NCBI RefSeq assembly: GCF_902712915.1
Contig: NZ_CACTIA010000005.1
Coordinates: 3,012,501-3,076,500 of the forward strand
Source of the DNA: Acidiphilium sp. C61
GTDB lineage: Bacteria; Pseudomonadota; Alphaproteobacteria; Acetobacterales; Acetobacteraceae
Reading direction: 5' to 3'
Length of the DNA: 64,000 nucleotides
Shown: positions 1-7,883 of the stretch, one piece after another
Numbering within the stretch: position 1 is the first letter of the stretch
Layout: each line of letters begins with the position of its first letter
The notes under the pieces: generated by a model
What the model saw: the letters and a program-made list of their open reading frames with translations, nothing else
The model's database searches: none
What the model was told of the DNA's origin: nothing
Position numbers and translations under genes: made by a program

Positions 1-492
1 CAGCGCCAGCGTCTGCCATCGGCTTGCCCCGTTCAGCCGGAACAGGTCGGCCAGCTCCGGCGGCGTCGCCGCCAGCCCCGCCGCAGTGTTGGACAGCACC
101 GGGAAGAACGCGACGATGGTGGCGCAAACCACCATGGCGGCGAATTGCTGATGCACCCAGATGATGATCAGCGGTGCGATGGCGACCACCGGCGTCACCT
201 GCAACACCACCGCCCAGGGCTGGATCGCCGCGCGCGCCAGCCGGCTCGCCGCCATCGCCATCGCCAGCGCCATGCCGAGCAACGCCGCCGCCAGCAGCGC
301 CGCCCCGGTCACCGCGAGGGTCGAGACCAGCGACAGCAGCAGCGAGGCCCGGTCCGCCCAGAATGCGATCACGATCGCCGCCGGCCCCGGCAGCACGTAA
401 GGCTTCACCCGCAAGCCGATCACCAGCCCCTGCCACAGCGCCAGCGCCGCAACGCCAAAGACGATCGGCGCCCATCGCTCGGCGCGTCTCAT
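1..492 (-). CDS. ABC transporter permease, partial (C-terminus beyond window edge)
   Basis: This is the inner-membrane permease of an importer of the SsuC/ThiX/TauC type (BPD_transp_1 fold). The visible 164 codons run from an ATG at 492 that overlaps the ATPase stop as ATGA, and continue off the left edge. The translation holds several hydrophobic helices and the cytoplasmic EAA-like loop (NGASRWQTLAL near residue 154), where the ATPase docks. Members are about 250 residues, so roughly 90 are missing. It is the third gene of a binding protein-ATPase-permease operon on the minus strand. The substrate cannot be told from this part. Confidence 0.85.
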   Translation of the reverse strand, partial: MRRAERWAPIVFGVAALALWQGLVIGLRVKPYVLPGPAAIVIAFWADRASLLLSLVSTLAVTGAALLAAALLGMALAMAMAASRLARAAIQPWAVVLQVTPVVAIAPLIIIWVHQQFAAMVVCATIVAFFPVLSNTAAGLAATPPELADLFRLNGASRWQTLAL

Positions 493-1229
493 GCCGGCAT
501 CACCGCGCGCAGCGTCTCCGTCACCTCGCGGACCAGCGCGGCATAGGCTGGATCGGTCCGCCTATCCCCGCCCTCGGCGAGCGGGCTGGCAATCTCCGCG
601 GCGATCCGCCCCGGCCGCGGCGTCATCACCACGATGCGCGTGGCGAGATACGCCGCCTCGTAGATCGAATGGGTGACGAACACGATCGTGCTGCCGGTCT
701 CCCGCCACAGCGCCAGCAAATCATCCTGCAACCGATTGCGGGTGAATTCATCAAGGGCGGCGAACGGCTCGTCCATCAGCAGCAGCCGCGGCCGCGACAC
801 CAGCGCCCGCGCGATCGCCACCCGCATCCGCATCCCGCCCGACAAGGCGGCCGGCTTCGCATCCTCGAACCCCGCCAGCCCGAGTCGCGCCAGCAGCGCA
901 TGGACCGAGGCCGCGTCCTCCTCGAAGTGTTGCCCGGCGAGGCGCAGCGGCAAATGCACGTTCCGCGCCGCACTCGCCCAGGGGAGCAGCGTGGCATCCT
1001 GGAACACGAAGCCGATCTCGCCCGCGCCGGGTGCCGCACCCCCGTCCCAGGCCAGCCGCCCCGCATCCGGCGCATCGAGTCCGGCCAGCAGCCGCAGCAG
1101 CGTCGACTTGCCGCAGCCCGAGGGCCCGAGCAGGGCGACGAACTCGCCCCGCCCGATTTCCGCATCGATCCCCGCGAGCGCGACAATTCCCGTCCCGAAC
1201 TGCCGCGTTACCTGCTCGAGCCGCACCAT
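489..1229 (-). CDS. ABC transporter ATP-binding protein (nitrate/sulfonate/pyrimidine importer type)
   Basis: This 246-residue ATPase would energise import by the adjacent permease. It has the Walker A motif GPSGCGKST near residue 38, a Q-loop (GFVFQDATLLPW), the signature ALSGGMRMRVAIARAL, Walker B (LLLMDEPFAALDE) and the switch histidine in VFVTHS. The start is MVRLEQ at 1229. A longer open frame exists upstream, but it overlaps the binding-protein gene and lacks ABC similarity. One base separates the start from the binding-protein stop, and its own stop overlaps the permease start, so the three genes form one operon. The family (SsuB/TauB/ThiZ) does not by itself reveal the substrate. Confidence 0.93.
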   Translation of the reverse strand: MVRLEQVTRQFGTGIVALAGIDAEIGRGEFVALLGPSGCGKSTLLRLLAGLDAPDAGRLAWDGGAAPGAGEIGFVFQDATLLPWASAARNVHLPLRLAGQHFEEDAASVHALLARLGLAGFEDAKPAALSGGMRMRVAIARALVSRPRLLLMDEPFAALDEFTRNRLQDDLLALWRETGSTIVFVTHSIYEAAYLATRIVVMTPRPGRIAAEIASPLAEGGDRRTDPAYAALVREVTETLRAVMPA

Positions 1230-1230
1230 C

Positions 1231-2241
1231 TCAGCGCGCGGCCGCTTTCCCCTTCGGCAGGAAGCGCAGCGTATAGGCCTTGCGATAGTCGAACTGCGCC
1301 GGATACAGCCCGGCCGCGCGCATCTGCTCGTAGAAGCCCTTCCACCGCGCATCGGTCATCCCGCCGATCCCGATCTTCGCCGTGGTCGCATCCTCCACCA
1401 CCTGATGCGCCTTGAGCTGGTCATAGCCGAATTTCAGCAGCGCCGGCGTCATGTCCGGGTTGGCCTTGCGGATCAGCGCGAAGGCGGGCGCCGGATTGCC
1501 GTCGAGATAGGATTTCCACCCCGCGGCCGACGCCTCGATGAAGCGGCGCACCACCGAGGGGTCGGTCTTGGCCAGCTTGCGCGAGGTCGCGATCAACTCG
1601 CCATACCCGTCGAACCCCGCCTGGTCGAGCCGCAGCACCACCGGGAAATGCCCGGTCTTCTGCTTCACGAGAAACGGCTCCGAGGTGAGAAACCCCTGCA
1701 CCACGAGGTCCTTGCTGGTGAAGAACGGGGCGAGGCTGAAATCGTAGGGGCGGATCTGGCTGTCGCTATAGCCGTATTTCTGCTTGAGAAAGAGCCACCA
1801 CCCCGCCCGCGTATCCGCCGAAATCGCGATCGGCTTGCCCTTGAGTGCGGCGAAACTGTCCTCGTTCGCGCCCCGATGCGCGATCAGCACGTCGATATCC
1901 TTCTGGAAGAACGCGGCGACCGCGACGAAGGGGATCTTCTGCTGCACGAAATTGAAGGCGAGGAAGCTGTTCGAGGTGATGTCGAAATCGAGCCGCCCGG
2001 CGAGCAGCAGCTGCGCGTTGTTCACCTGCGGCCCGCCCTCGCGGATCGTCACGTCGAGGCCATATCTGCGGTAGATGCCCTCCGCCACCGCCTGATAGAA
2101 GCCGCCATATTCGGCCTCGGCCACCCAGTCGAGCCCGAACGTGACCTTCTGCAGCTTCGGCGGCGAGGCGGCATGGGCCAGCGCCGGTGCGGCGCAGAGC
2201 AGCGTGGCAAGCAGTCGAGGCAAGGAGCGGAACCAGTCCAT
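1231..2241 (-). CDS. NMT1/THI5-like periplasmic substrate-binding protein
   Basis: This 336-residue protein is the solute receptor of the importer encoded downstream. It starts with a Sec-type signal peptide (residues 1-24, hydrophobic core LPRLLATLLCAAPALAHA). The mature part opens with VTFGLDWVAEAEYGGFYQA, typical of the NMT1/THI5 fold that binds pyrimidines, sulfonates or related small molecules. The WVAEAEYGGFY region resembles ThiY-type HMP-precursor receptors more than nitrate or taurine receptors, so a thiamine-pyrimidine precursor is a plausible ligand, but this is inference. No thiamine genes or THI-box riboswitch are visible beside it. It is the first gene of the operon and is divergent from the DUF1491 gene. 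Confidence 0.87.
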   Translation of the reverse strand: MDWFRSLPRLLATLLCAAPALAHAASPPKLQKVTFGLDWVAEAEYGGFYQAVAEGIYRRYGLDVTIREGGPQVNNAQLLLAGRLDFDITSNSFLAFNFVQQKIPFVAVAAFFQKDIDVLIAHRGANEDSFAALKGKPIAISADTRAGWWLFLKQKYGYSDSQIRPYDFSLAPFFTSKDLVVQGFLTSEPFLVKQKTGHFPVVLRLDQAGFDGYGELIATSRKLAKTDPSVVRRFIEASAAGWKSYLDGNPAPAFALIRKANPDMTPALLKFGYDQLKAHQVVEDATTAKIGIGGMTDARWKGFYEQMRAAGLYPAQFDYRKAYTLRFLPKGKAAAR

Positions 2242-2313
2242 GAGCTTTTCCCCGTGGGTTTTCTTCAGTCATTATCAACAGAGTTCGGTACGGCCGTCGA
2301 GAGGTCAAGACCG

Positions 2314-2649
2314 ATGAGCGAGCCGCGCATCAAGGCCGGCATCTGGGTGCAGATGGCGCTGCGGCTCGGCGCCGCCGATGGCAGGCCCGGCATGCTGCTG
2401 CATCGTGGCGACGAGGATGCCGGCGGCGTGCTGGTGCTGCTGCGCGGCCGGATGGGGGTGGTGATCCTGAGCCAGACGCGCGATGCGCTGGGCCGCCCGG
2501 CCTGGCTGCGCGCCACCGGCCCCGATCCGGTCGACGATGCGCGGGCCGATTCCTATGTCGAGAAGCAGCTCGGCTTCGACCCCGATCTCTGGGTCGTCGA
2601 GTTCGAGGCGCCGGACTATCTGCCGCCCTTCGAGGGCACGCTCATCTGA
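2314..2649 (+). CDS. DUF1491 family protein
   Basis: This 111-residue soluble protein matches the alphaproteobacterial DUF1491 family. It begins MSEPRIKAGIWVQMALRL and carries the family-like stretch GVLVLLRGRMGVVILSQTRD and a C-terminal WVVEFEAPDYLPPFEG. No signal peptide, membrane segment or catalytic motif is seen, and the family has no established function that I know of. It stands alone, divergent from the ABC importer, and is followed by a GC-rich stem-loop. The ATG at 2314 is chosen because the upstream part of the frame is the shadow of the binding-protein gene on the other strand. Confidence 0.75.
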   Translation: MSEPRIKAGIWVQMALRLGAADGRPGMLLHRGDEDAGGVLVLLRGRMGVVILSQTRDALGRPAWLRATGPDPVDDARADSYVEKQLGFDPDLWVVEFEAPDYLPPFEGTLI

Positions 2650-2655
2650 ATGCAG

Positions 2656-2683
2656 AAGGGCCGCGCCTTCCGGCACGGCCCCT
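2656..2683 (+). terminator. Stem-loop after DUF1491 gene
   Basis: AAGGGCCG pairs with CGGCCCCT across a 12-base loop, starting six bases after the stop codon. There is no clear T-run, so it may be a weak intrinsic terminator or only a transcript-stabilising hairpin. Confidence 0.45.
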
Positions 2684-2701
2684 CGCTCTGGTCATGCGAT
2701 T

Positions 2702-2807
2702 TAGAGCACGTTCCGATCCATCCGGATCGGATGTCGTGCTCTATCCTATTGATAATTAGAGCATCTTTATCCGATCAGATGATTCCATCTGATCGGATGA
2801 TGCTCTA
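2702..2807. repeat. Two-hairpin palindromic repeat, copy A
   Basis: This is copy one of a five-member family in the window. Hairpin 1 (2702-2743) runs from TAGAGCAC to GTGCTCTA around a CCGATCC/GGATCGG core. Hairpin 2 (2757-2807) runs from TAGAGCAT to ATGCTCTA around CCGATCAGATG/CATCTGATCGG. The two are joined by a 13-base AT-rich linker. The element ends three bases before the FNT transporter stop codon. It fits a REP/REPIN-like or MITE-like element; no mobilising enzyme is present here. Confidence 0.9.
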
Positions 2808-2809
2808 GC

Positions 2810-3634
2810 TCACTCCGCCGGTGCGGTCGCCGCCGCCGGCTCTGCCGCCGCCGTGGCGCCATGCGCGAGGTAGAGGCCAAGGGCCGTGATCACCACGGCG
2901 CCGACGATGTTGCCGAGCGTCACCGGGATCTCGTTCCAGACCCACCACTGCCCGACCGTCACCTTCGCACCGAGCATGATGCCGCAGGGGATCGCGAACA
3001 TGTTGACCACGCAGTGCTCGAAGCCTTGCGCGACGAAGGCCATGATCGGCATGAACATCGCGAAGATCTTGCCGATCACCGAGCGCGAGACGAGCGCCAT
3101 CACCGCGCCGAGGCTGACCATCCAGTTGCAGACCACGCCCTTGGAGAACGCGGTCAACCAGCCGGCGCCGCCGGCATGCATGTAGGGGATCACCTTGAGC
3201 GTCGCGATGGCGGCGATCTTCGCGCCCACCGCATCCGGTGCGACGGTGAAGAACTTGGTGTCGATCGCGGCGAAAAGTGCCGCATAGGCCAGGCTGCCGA
3301 TCAGGTTGCCGACATAAACGAGCACCAGACCGCTGACGATGCTGCCGAAGCCGAGCCGCCCGACCATGCCGGCATAGGGCAGCAGCGCCGCGTTGCCGGT
3401 GAACAGTTCGAGGCCAAGCAGCACCAGCAGGATGAAGCCGACCGGGAAGAACATCGCGCTGACCACCAGATTGCCGGTGGCGACCAGGGCGGACACGAAC
3501 AGCGTTGTCGTGAACCCGAGGAACAGGCCCGACAGGATGCCGGTGAGAACGATCGTCTTGGCCGGCAGGTTCCCCTTGGCGGTGCCCGCGTCTCTCATCG
3601 CCGCTGCGAGTGCGGGCGGATTCAACCAATCCAT
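2810..3634 (-). CDS. Formate/nitrite transporter (FNT) family channel
   Basis: This 274-residue inner-membrane protein belongs to the FocA/NirC pentameric channel family. Six membrane segments are evident. The family signatures are seen as GLELFTGNAALLPYAG (near residue 89) and as WLTAFSKGVVCNWMVSLGAVMAL with a later GFEHCVVNMFAIPCGIML, which carries the conserved central histidine. The start MDWLNPPALAAAM at 3634 is preceded by GGAG at good spacing, so the longer in-frame extension is rejected. It lies just downstream of the formate dehydrogenase genes on the same strand, separated by repeat copy B and its own promoter. Formate is therefore the likely substrate (inference). Confidence 0.93.
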   Translation of the reverse strand: MDWLNPPALAAAMRDAGTAKGNLPAKTIVLTGILSGLFLGFTTTLFVSALVATGNLVVSAMFFPVGFILLVLLGLELFTGNAALLPYAGMVGRLGFGSIVSGLVLVYVGNLIGSLAYAALFAAIDTKFFTVAPDAVGAKIAAIATLKVIPYMHAGGAGWLTAFSKGVVCNWMVSLGAVMALVSRSVIGKIFAMFMPIMAFVAQGFEHCVVNMFAIPCGIMLGAKVTVGQWWVWNEIPVTLGNIVGAVVITALGLYLAHGATAAAEPAAATAPAE

Positions 3635-3666
3635 TGTTGTCGCTCCTTGTGCTTGGACTAGCCGCG

Positions 3667-3694
3667 CCATTACCATGTCACAGTATTTCGTCAA
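3667..3694 (-). promoter_or_regulatory. Candidate sigma-70 promoter for FNT gene
   Basis: Reading the minus strand, TTGACG (3694-3689) is followed 16 bases later by TAATGG (3672-3667), about 33 bases upstream of the start codon. This suggests the channel can be transcribed separately from the fds operon. Confidence 0.45.
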
Positions 3695-3783
3695 CACATT
3701 TTCGTGTATTTCGGCATGAATTACGATATAAGCAGTCACGCTGTCCGGTCAGACCGCAAAACGACATGCAACAATAAAGAATT

Positions 3784-3807
3784 CCGCGTCAGTATTGAAT
3801 GACGCGG
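3784..3807. promoter_or_regulatory. Perfect inverted repeat CCGCGTCA-N8-TGACGCGG
   Basis: The 8-base arms pair perfectly around GTATTGAA, 150 bases upstream of the FNT start. A similar half-word (CAATATTGAACGG) follows at once. The stretch 3635-3980 holds no gene. The palindrome may be an operator for the FNT promoter or a hairpin ending fds transcription. Confidence 0.45.
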
Positions 3808-3882
3808 CACCAATATTGAACGGATAGTAAGTTTTATTTGGACCGCCGCATCTTCTTTCGACGGAATTGCCGCCTCAGGCGC

Positions 3883-3990
3883 TAGAGCACGACATCCGAT
3901 CCATCAGGATCGGTTTTCGTGCTCTAGCATGTCGATGATTAAAGAATCTTTATCCGGTCAGAGGATTCCGTCCGAACGGATCATGCTCTG
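3883..3990. repeat. Two-hairpin palindromic repeat, copy B (second hairpin degenerate)
   Basis: Hairpin 1 (3883-3926) runs TAGAGCAC to GTGCTCTA. Hairpin 2 (about 3941-3990) is diverged (CCGGTCAGAGG against CCGAACGGATC) but keeps the CATGCTCTG end. The TCA that gives the fdsD stop codon lies inside the last ten bases of the element, so the repeat contributes the 3' end of the gene. Confidence 0.8.
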
Positions 3991-4217
3991 GCGACTTCGC
4001 GGGACAGGCGATCCACCGCCGCGGCCGCGCTTTCTGTCAGCCCCGTGCCGCCATGCGCGCGGAAGGCGATGATCTTCGCCCGCATCCTGGGGTCCCAGAA
4101 CTTGCGGATATGCGCCTCGATGCTGGCCACCGCCTCGTCATCGGCGGCGGTGTTGAAAAAAGTGGCGATCTGGTTCGCCATGTAGACGAGTTTGCGGTCC
4201 TGATCTTCAGGCGACAT
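3981..4217 (-). CDS. fdsD: Formate dehydrogenase subunit delta
   Basis: This 78-residue protein matches the small FdsD subunit found at the end of fdsGBACD operons. It begins MSPEDQDRKLVYMANQIATFF and has the helical stretch IEAHIRKFWDPRMRAKIIAF (AHIRKFWDPRM is characteristic). FdsD is thought to help assembly or stability of the NAD-dependent molybdenum formate dehydrogenase. The start at 4217 overlaps the fdhD stop by 11 bases, implying coupled translation. Its stop codon is formed inside repeat copy B, and the last residues (SREVARA) are coded up to the repeat boundary. Confidence 0.88.
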   Translation of the reverse strand: MSPEDQDRKLVYMANQIATFFNTAADDEAVASIEAHIRKFWDPRMRAKIIAFRAHGGTGLTESAAAAVDRLSREVARA

Positions 4218-5034
4218 GGCTGGCAGCTCCAAAGCGAATGCGTGTTTCGTGGGTAAAAACTTCAAACCCGTCATCGCGCGCGACGGCGGCGAGCGTAATT
4301 CCGGCGGTTTCGGCGGCGCGGATCGCATGGGCGCTCGGCACCGACACCGCGACGATCACCGGCGCGCCGGCGACCGCGCATTTCTGGATCAGCTCGATCG
4401 AGACCCGGCTGGTCATCAGCACGACCCCGCCGGCGGCAGGCCGCCCGGCGCGGGCGAGGGCGCCGAACACCTTGTCGAGCGCGTTGTGCCGGCCGACATC
4501 CTCGCGCACCAGCACCGAACCATCGGCCGGGTCGAGAAACCCGGCGGCATGCACCGCCCTGGTCTCGCGGTTCAGCGCCTGCTGCCCGGCCATCGCCCGC
4601 ATGCCCTGCATCACCGCCTCGGCCGAGACGCTCAGCGCCGAGCCGACCACCGGCAAGCGTCGGTTCGCCTCGGCGAGACTCTCCAGCCCGCACAGCCCGC
4701 AGCCGAGTGCACCGGCAAGGTGACGGCGCCGGCGGGCCAGCCGCTCGCCGATCTCGGTGCCAACCTGCATCCGGCACTCCACCCCGTCCTCGACGGCGAC
4801 GATGCGGCACTCCCGCACATCCTCGGCGCGGTCGACGATGCCTTCCGACAGGCTGAACCCGATCGCGAAATCCTCGAGATCCCGCGGTGTCGCCATCATC
4901 ACGGCATAGCCGACCCGGTCGTAGCTCAGCGCCACGGCCGTCTCCTCCGGCACCAGCCTGGTGCCGGCAACGACGTCGCCATGATGGAACGCCGTCGCCG
5001 CCACCCGCACGACAGGGGCGGGCAGAGACGTCAT
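4207..5034 (-). CDS. fdhD: Formate dehydrogenase accessory sulfurtransferase FdhD
   Basis: This 275-residue cytoplasmic protein passes sulfur from a cysteine desulfurase to the bis-MGD molybdenum cofactor, a step needed for active formate dehydrogenase. The key redox loop GCGLCG is visible near residue 111, followed by LESLAEANRRLP. The motif MQGMRAMAGQQALNRETRAVHAAGF and the segment VREDVGRHNALDKVFG are standard FdhD blocks. It sits between fdsA (4-base overlap, ATGA) and fdsD, the expected fdsA-fdhD-fdsD order. Confidence 0.96.
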   Translation of the reverse strand: MTSLPAPVVRVAATAFHHGDVVAGTRLVPEETAVALSYDRVGYAVMMATPRDLEDFAIGFSLSEGIVDRAEDVRECRIVAVEDGVECRMQVGTEIGERLARRRRHLAGALGCGLCGLESLAEANRRLPVVGSALSVSAEAVMQGMRAMAGQQALNRETRAVHAAGFLDPADGSVLVREDVGRHNALDKVFGALARAGRPAAGGVVLMTSRVSIELIQKCAVAGAPVIVAVSVPSAHAIRAAETAGITLAAVARDDGFEVFTHETRIRFGAASHVA

Positions 5035-7871
5035 TCCGCCGGCACGGCCTCGATCTGCCGCGTCCGGCGGCCGAGATCGGCGTAGTCCTGCTGCGTCGCC
5101 GTCGGCCCGTTCGAGGGCGAGACCTGCACCGCCGTCACCTTGTATTCAGGGCAGTTGGTCGCCCAGTCCGAATAGTCGGTGGTGACGACATTGGCCATCG
5201 TCATCGGGTGATGGAAGGTGGTGTAGACCACCCCCGGCGCCACGCGGTCTGTCACCTTCGCGCGCAGCGAGGTCTCGCCGGCCCGGCTCGCGAGCTTGAC
5301 CCACGCCCCGTCATTGATCCCGCGCTGCTCGGCATCGTGCGGATGGATCTCGAGCAGATCCTCCTCGTGCCAGGCGGTATTGGCGGTGCGCCGCGTCTGC
5401 GCGCCGACATTGTATTGCGACAGGATGCGCCCGGTGGTCAGCAGCAGCGGGAAGCGCGGCCCGGTCTTCTCGTCGGTCGCGACATATTCGGTGACAAAGA
5501 ACCGCCCCCGGCCGCGGACGAACCCGTCCACATGCATCACCGGCGTGCCTTCCGGTGCGGTTTCGTTGCAGGGCCACTGCACCGAGCCTTCCCGCTCCAG
5601 CAGGCCGAAGGACACGCCCGAGAAGCTCGGCGTCAGCCGCGCGATCTCGTCCATGATCTCGGAGGGATGCGTGTAGTTCATGTTGTAGCCCAGCGCCCGG
5701 GCGATCAGCTGGGTGACCTCCCAGTCCTCGTAGCCGTTCTTCGGCGTCATCACCTTGCGCACGAGCTGGATGCGCCGCTCGGCATTGGTGAAGGTGCCGT
5801 TCTTCTCGAGGAAGGTCGAGCCCGGCAGGAACACATGGGCGAACTGCGCCGTCTCGTTCAGGAACAGATCCTGCACGACGACGCATTCCATCGCCGCGAG
5901 CCCGGCGGTGACATGCTTGATGTCCGGGTCGGACTGCGCGATGTCCTCGCCCTGGATGTAGAGCCCCTTGAACGTGCCATCCACCGCGGCGTCCAGCATG
6001 TTCGGGATGCGCAGTCCCGGCTCGCCATCGAGCGAAACGCCCCAATCGATCTCGAAAGCTTGCCGGACTTCCGGTGTCGAGACATGGCGATAGCCGCTGA
6101 ACTCATGCGGGAAACTGCCCATGTCGCAGCTGCCCTGCACGTTGTTCTGCCCGCGCAGCGGGTTCACGCCGACGCCGACGCGGCCGATATTGCCGGTCGC
6201 CATCGCGAGATTGGCGAGCGCCATCACCGCCGTCGTGCCCTGGCTGTGCTCGGTCACGCCAAGCCCGTAATAGATCGCGGCATTCCCGCCCGTGGCGTAG
6301 AGCCGCGCCGCCGCCCGCACGAGTTGCGGATCGACGCCCGTGGTCGCCGCCAGCGCCTCGGGGCTGTTCCGCTCGGCGGCGGCGAACTCGGCCCACTGGG
6401 TAAAGGCGTCGAGATCGCAGCGCTCGCGGACGAAAGCCTCGTCGAAGAGGTTCTCGGTGACGATCACATGGGCGAGGGCGGTCAGCATGGCGACATTGGT
6501 GCCCGGCCGTAGCGGCAGATGATGCGCCGCCTCGACATGCGGGGTGCGGACGAGGTCGATCCGCCGCGGATCGATCACGATCAGCTTCGCCCCCTCGCGC
6601 AGCCGCTTCTTCATCCGCGAGCCGAACACCGGGTGGCCATCGGTCGGGTTGGCGCCGATCACCAGAATCACGTCGGCCTGCTCGACGCTGTCGAAATCCT
6701 GCGTCCCCGCCGAGGTGCCGAAGGTCTGCGACAGGCCATAGCCGGTCGGCGAGTGGCACACCCGCGCGCAGGTATCGACGTTATTGTTGCCGAACCCGGC
6801 GCGGACCAGCTTCTGCACGAGGAAGGTCTCCTCGTTGGTGCAGCGCGACGAGGTGATACCGCCGACCGAGCCCTTGCCATAGGTCGTCTGGATCCGCTTG
6901 AACTCCGAGGCGACATGGCTGATCGCCTCGTCCCACGACACTTCCCGCCACGGATCGGAAATCTTCGCCCGGATCATCGGCTTGGTGATCCGGTCCTGAT
7001 GCGTCGCATAGCCCCAGGCGAAGCGCCCCTTCACGCAGGAATGGCCATGATTCGCCTTGCCGTCCTTGTAGGGCACCATGCGCACGAGTTCCTCGCCGCG
7101 CATTTCCGCCTTGAACGAGCAGCCCACACCGCAATAGGCGCAGGTCGTCACCACCGAATGTTCCGGCTGGCCGATCTCGACGACGGATTTCTCCATCAGC
7201 GTCGCGGTCGGGCAAGCCTGCACGCAGGCGCCGCACGACACGCACTCGGATTCGAAGAAACTCTCCTCCATCCCCGGCGAAACCTTTGAGTCGAAGCCGC
7301 GCCCGGCAATGGTCAGCGCGAAGGTGCCCTGCACCTCCTCGCAGGCCCGCACGCAGCGCGAGCAGACGATGCACTTGGCCGGATCGAACTGGAAATACGG
7401 GTTGGAGAGGTCCTTGGCCGAGTCGAGATGGTTCTCGCCCTCATAGCCATAGCGCACCTCCCGCAGCCCGACCGCGCCGGCCATGTCCTGCAACTCGCAA
7501 TTGCCATTGGCCGAGCAGGTCAGGCAGTCCAGCGGGTGGTCGGAGATGTAAAGCTCCATCACCCCGCGGCGCAGCTTGCCGAGCCGCTCGTTCTGGGTGT
7601 GGACCACCATGCCCTCCGCCACCGGCGTGGTGCAGGAGGCCGGCGTGCCCGCGCGCCCCTCGATCTCCACGAGGCAGAGCCGGCACGAGCCGAAACTGTC
7701 CAGCATGTCGGTGGCGCAGAGCTTGGGGATCTGCGTGCCGATCTCCATCGCCGCCCGCATGACCGACGTGCCTTCCGGCACGCTGACCTTCACCCCGTCG
7801 ATCGTCAGGGTAACGAGGCTTTCCGCCTCGCTGGGCTTGGTGCCGTAGTCGATTTCATGGACGAGACCCAT
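5031..7871 (-). CDS. fdsA: NAD-dependent formate dehydrogenase, alpha (molybdenum) subunit
   Basis: This 946-residue catalytic subunit oxidises formate to CO2 at a Mo-bis-MGD centre and passes electrons through Fe-S clusters to FdsB. In order it has a plant-type [2Fe-2S] domain (C52, C63, C66, C80), a His-Cys cluster region (HPLDCLTCSANGNC), two [4Fe-4S] ferredoxin motifs (CIVCSRCVRAC and CVSCGACVQAC), the CAYCGVGCSF cluster, and the molybdopterin domains. The active-site block is TCARVCHSPTG, so the ligand is cysteine and not selenocysteine. The C-terminus carries the MGD-binding fold (TTGRILSQYNVGAQTRRT). Length and layout match FdsA of soluble, NAD-linked enzymes, and the 13-base gap to fdsB supports an operon. 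Confidence 0.97.
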   Translation of the reverse strand: MGLVHEIDYGTKPSEAESLVTLTIDGVKVSVPEGTSVMRAAMEIGTQIPKLCATDMLDSFGSCRLCLVEIEGRAGTPASCTTPVAEGMVVHTQNERLGKLRRGVMELYISDHPLDCLTCSANGNCELQDMAGAVGLREVRYGYEGENHLDSAKDLSNPYFQFDPAKCIVCSRCVRACEEVQGTFALTIAGRGFDSKVSPGMEESFFESECVSCGACVQACPTATLMEKSVVEIGQPEHSVVTTCAYCGVGCSFKAEMRGEELVRMVPYKDGKANHGHSCVKGRFAWGYATHQDRITKPMIRAKISDPWREVSWDEAISHVASEFKRIQTTYGKGSVGGITSSRCTNEETFLVQKLVRAGFGNNNVDTCARVCHSPTGYGLSQTFGTSAGTQDFDSVEQADVILVIGANPTDGHPVFGSRMKKRLREGAKLIVIDPRRIDLVRTPHVEAAHHLPLRPGTNVAMLTALAHVIVTENLFDEAFVRERCDLDAFTQWAEFAAAERNSPEALAATTGVDPQLVRAAARLYATGGNAAIYYGLGVTEHSQGTTAVMALANLAMATGNIGRVGVGVNPLRGQNNVQGSCDMGSFPHEFSGYRHVSTPEVRQAFEIDWGVSLDGEPGLRIPNMLDAAVDGTFKGLYIQGEDIAQSDPDIKHVTAGLAAMECVVVQDLFLNETAQFAHVFLPGSTFLEKNGTFTNAERRIQLVRKVMTPKNGYEDWEVTQLIARALGYNMNYTHPSEIMDEIARLTPSFSGVSFGLLEREGSVQWPCNETAPEGTPVMHVDGFVRGRGRFFVTEYVATDEKTGPRFPLLLTTGRILSQYNVGAQTRRTANTAWHEEDLLEIHPHDAEQRGINDGAWVKLASRAGETSLRAKVTDRVAPGVVYTTFHHPMTMANVVTTDYSDWATNCPEYKVTAVQVSPSNGPTATQQDYADLGRRTRQIEAVPAE

Positions 7872-7883
7872 GGTGGTTCTCCT

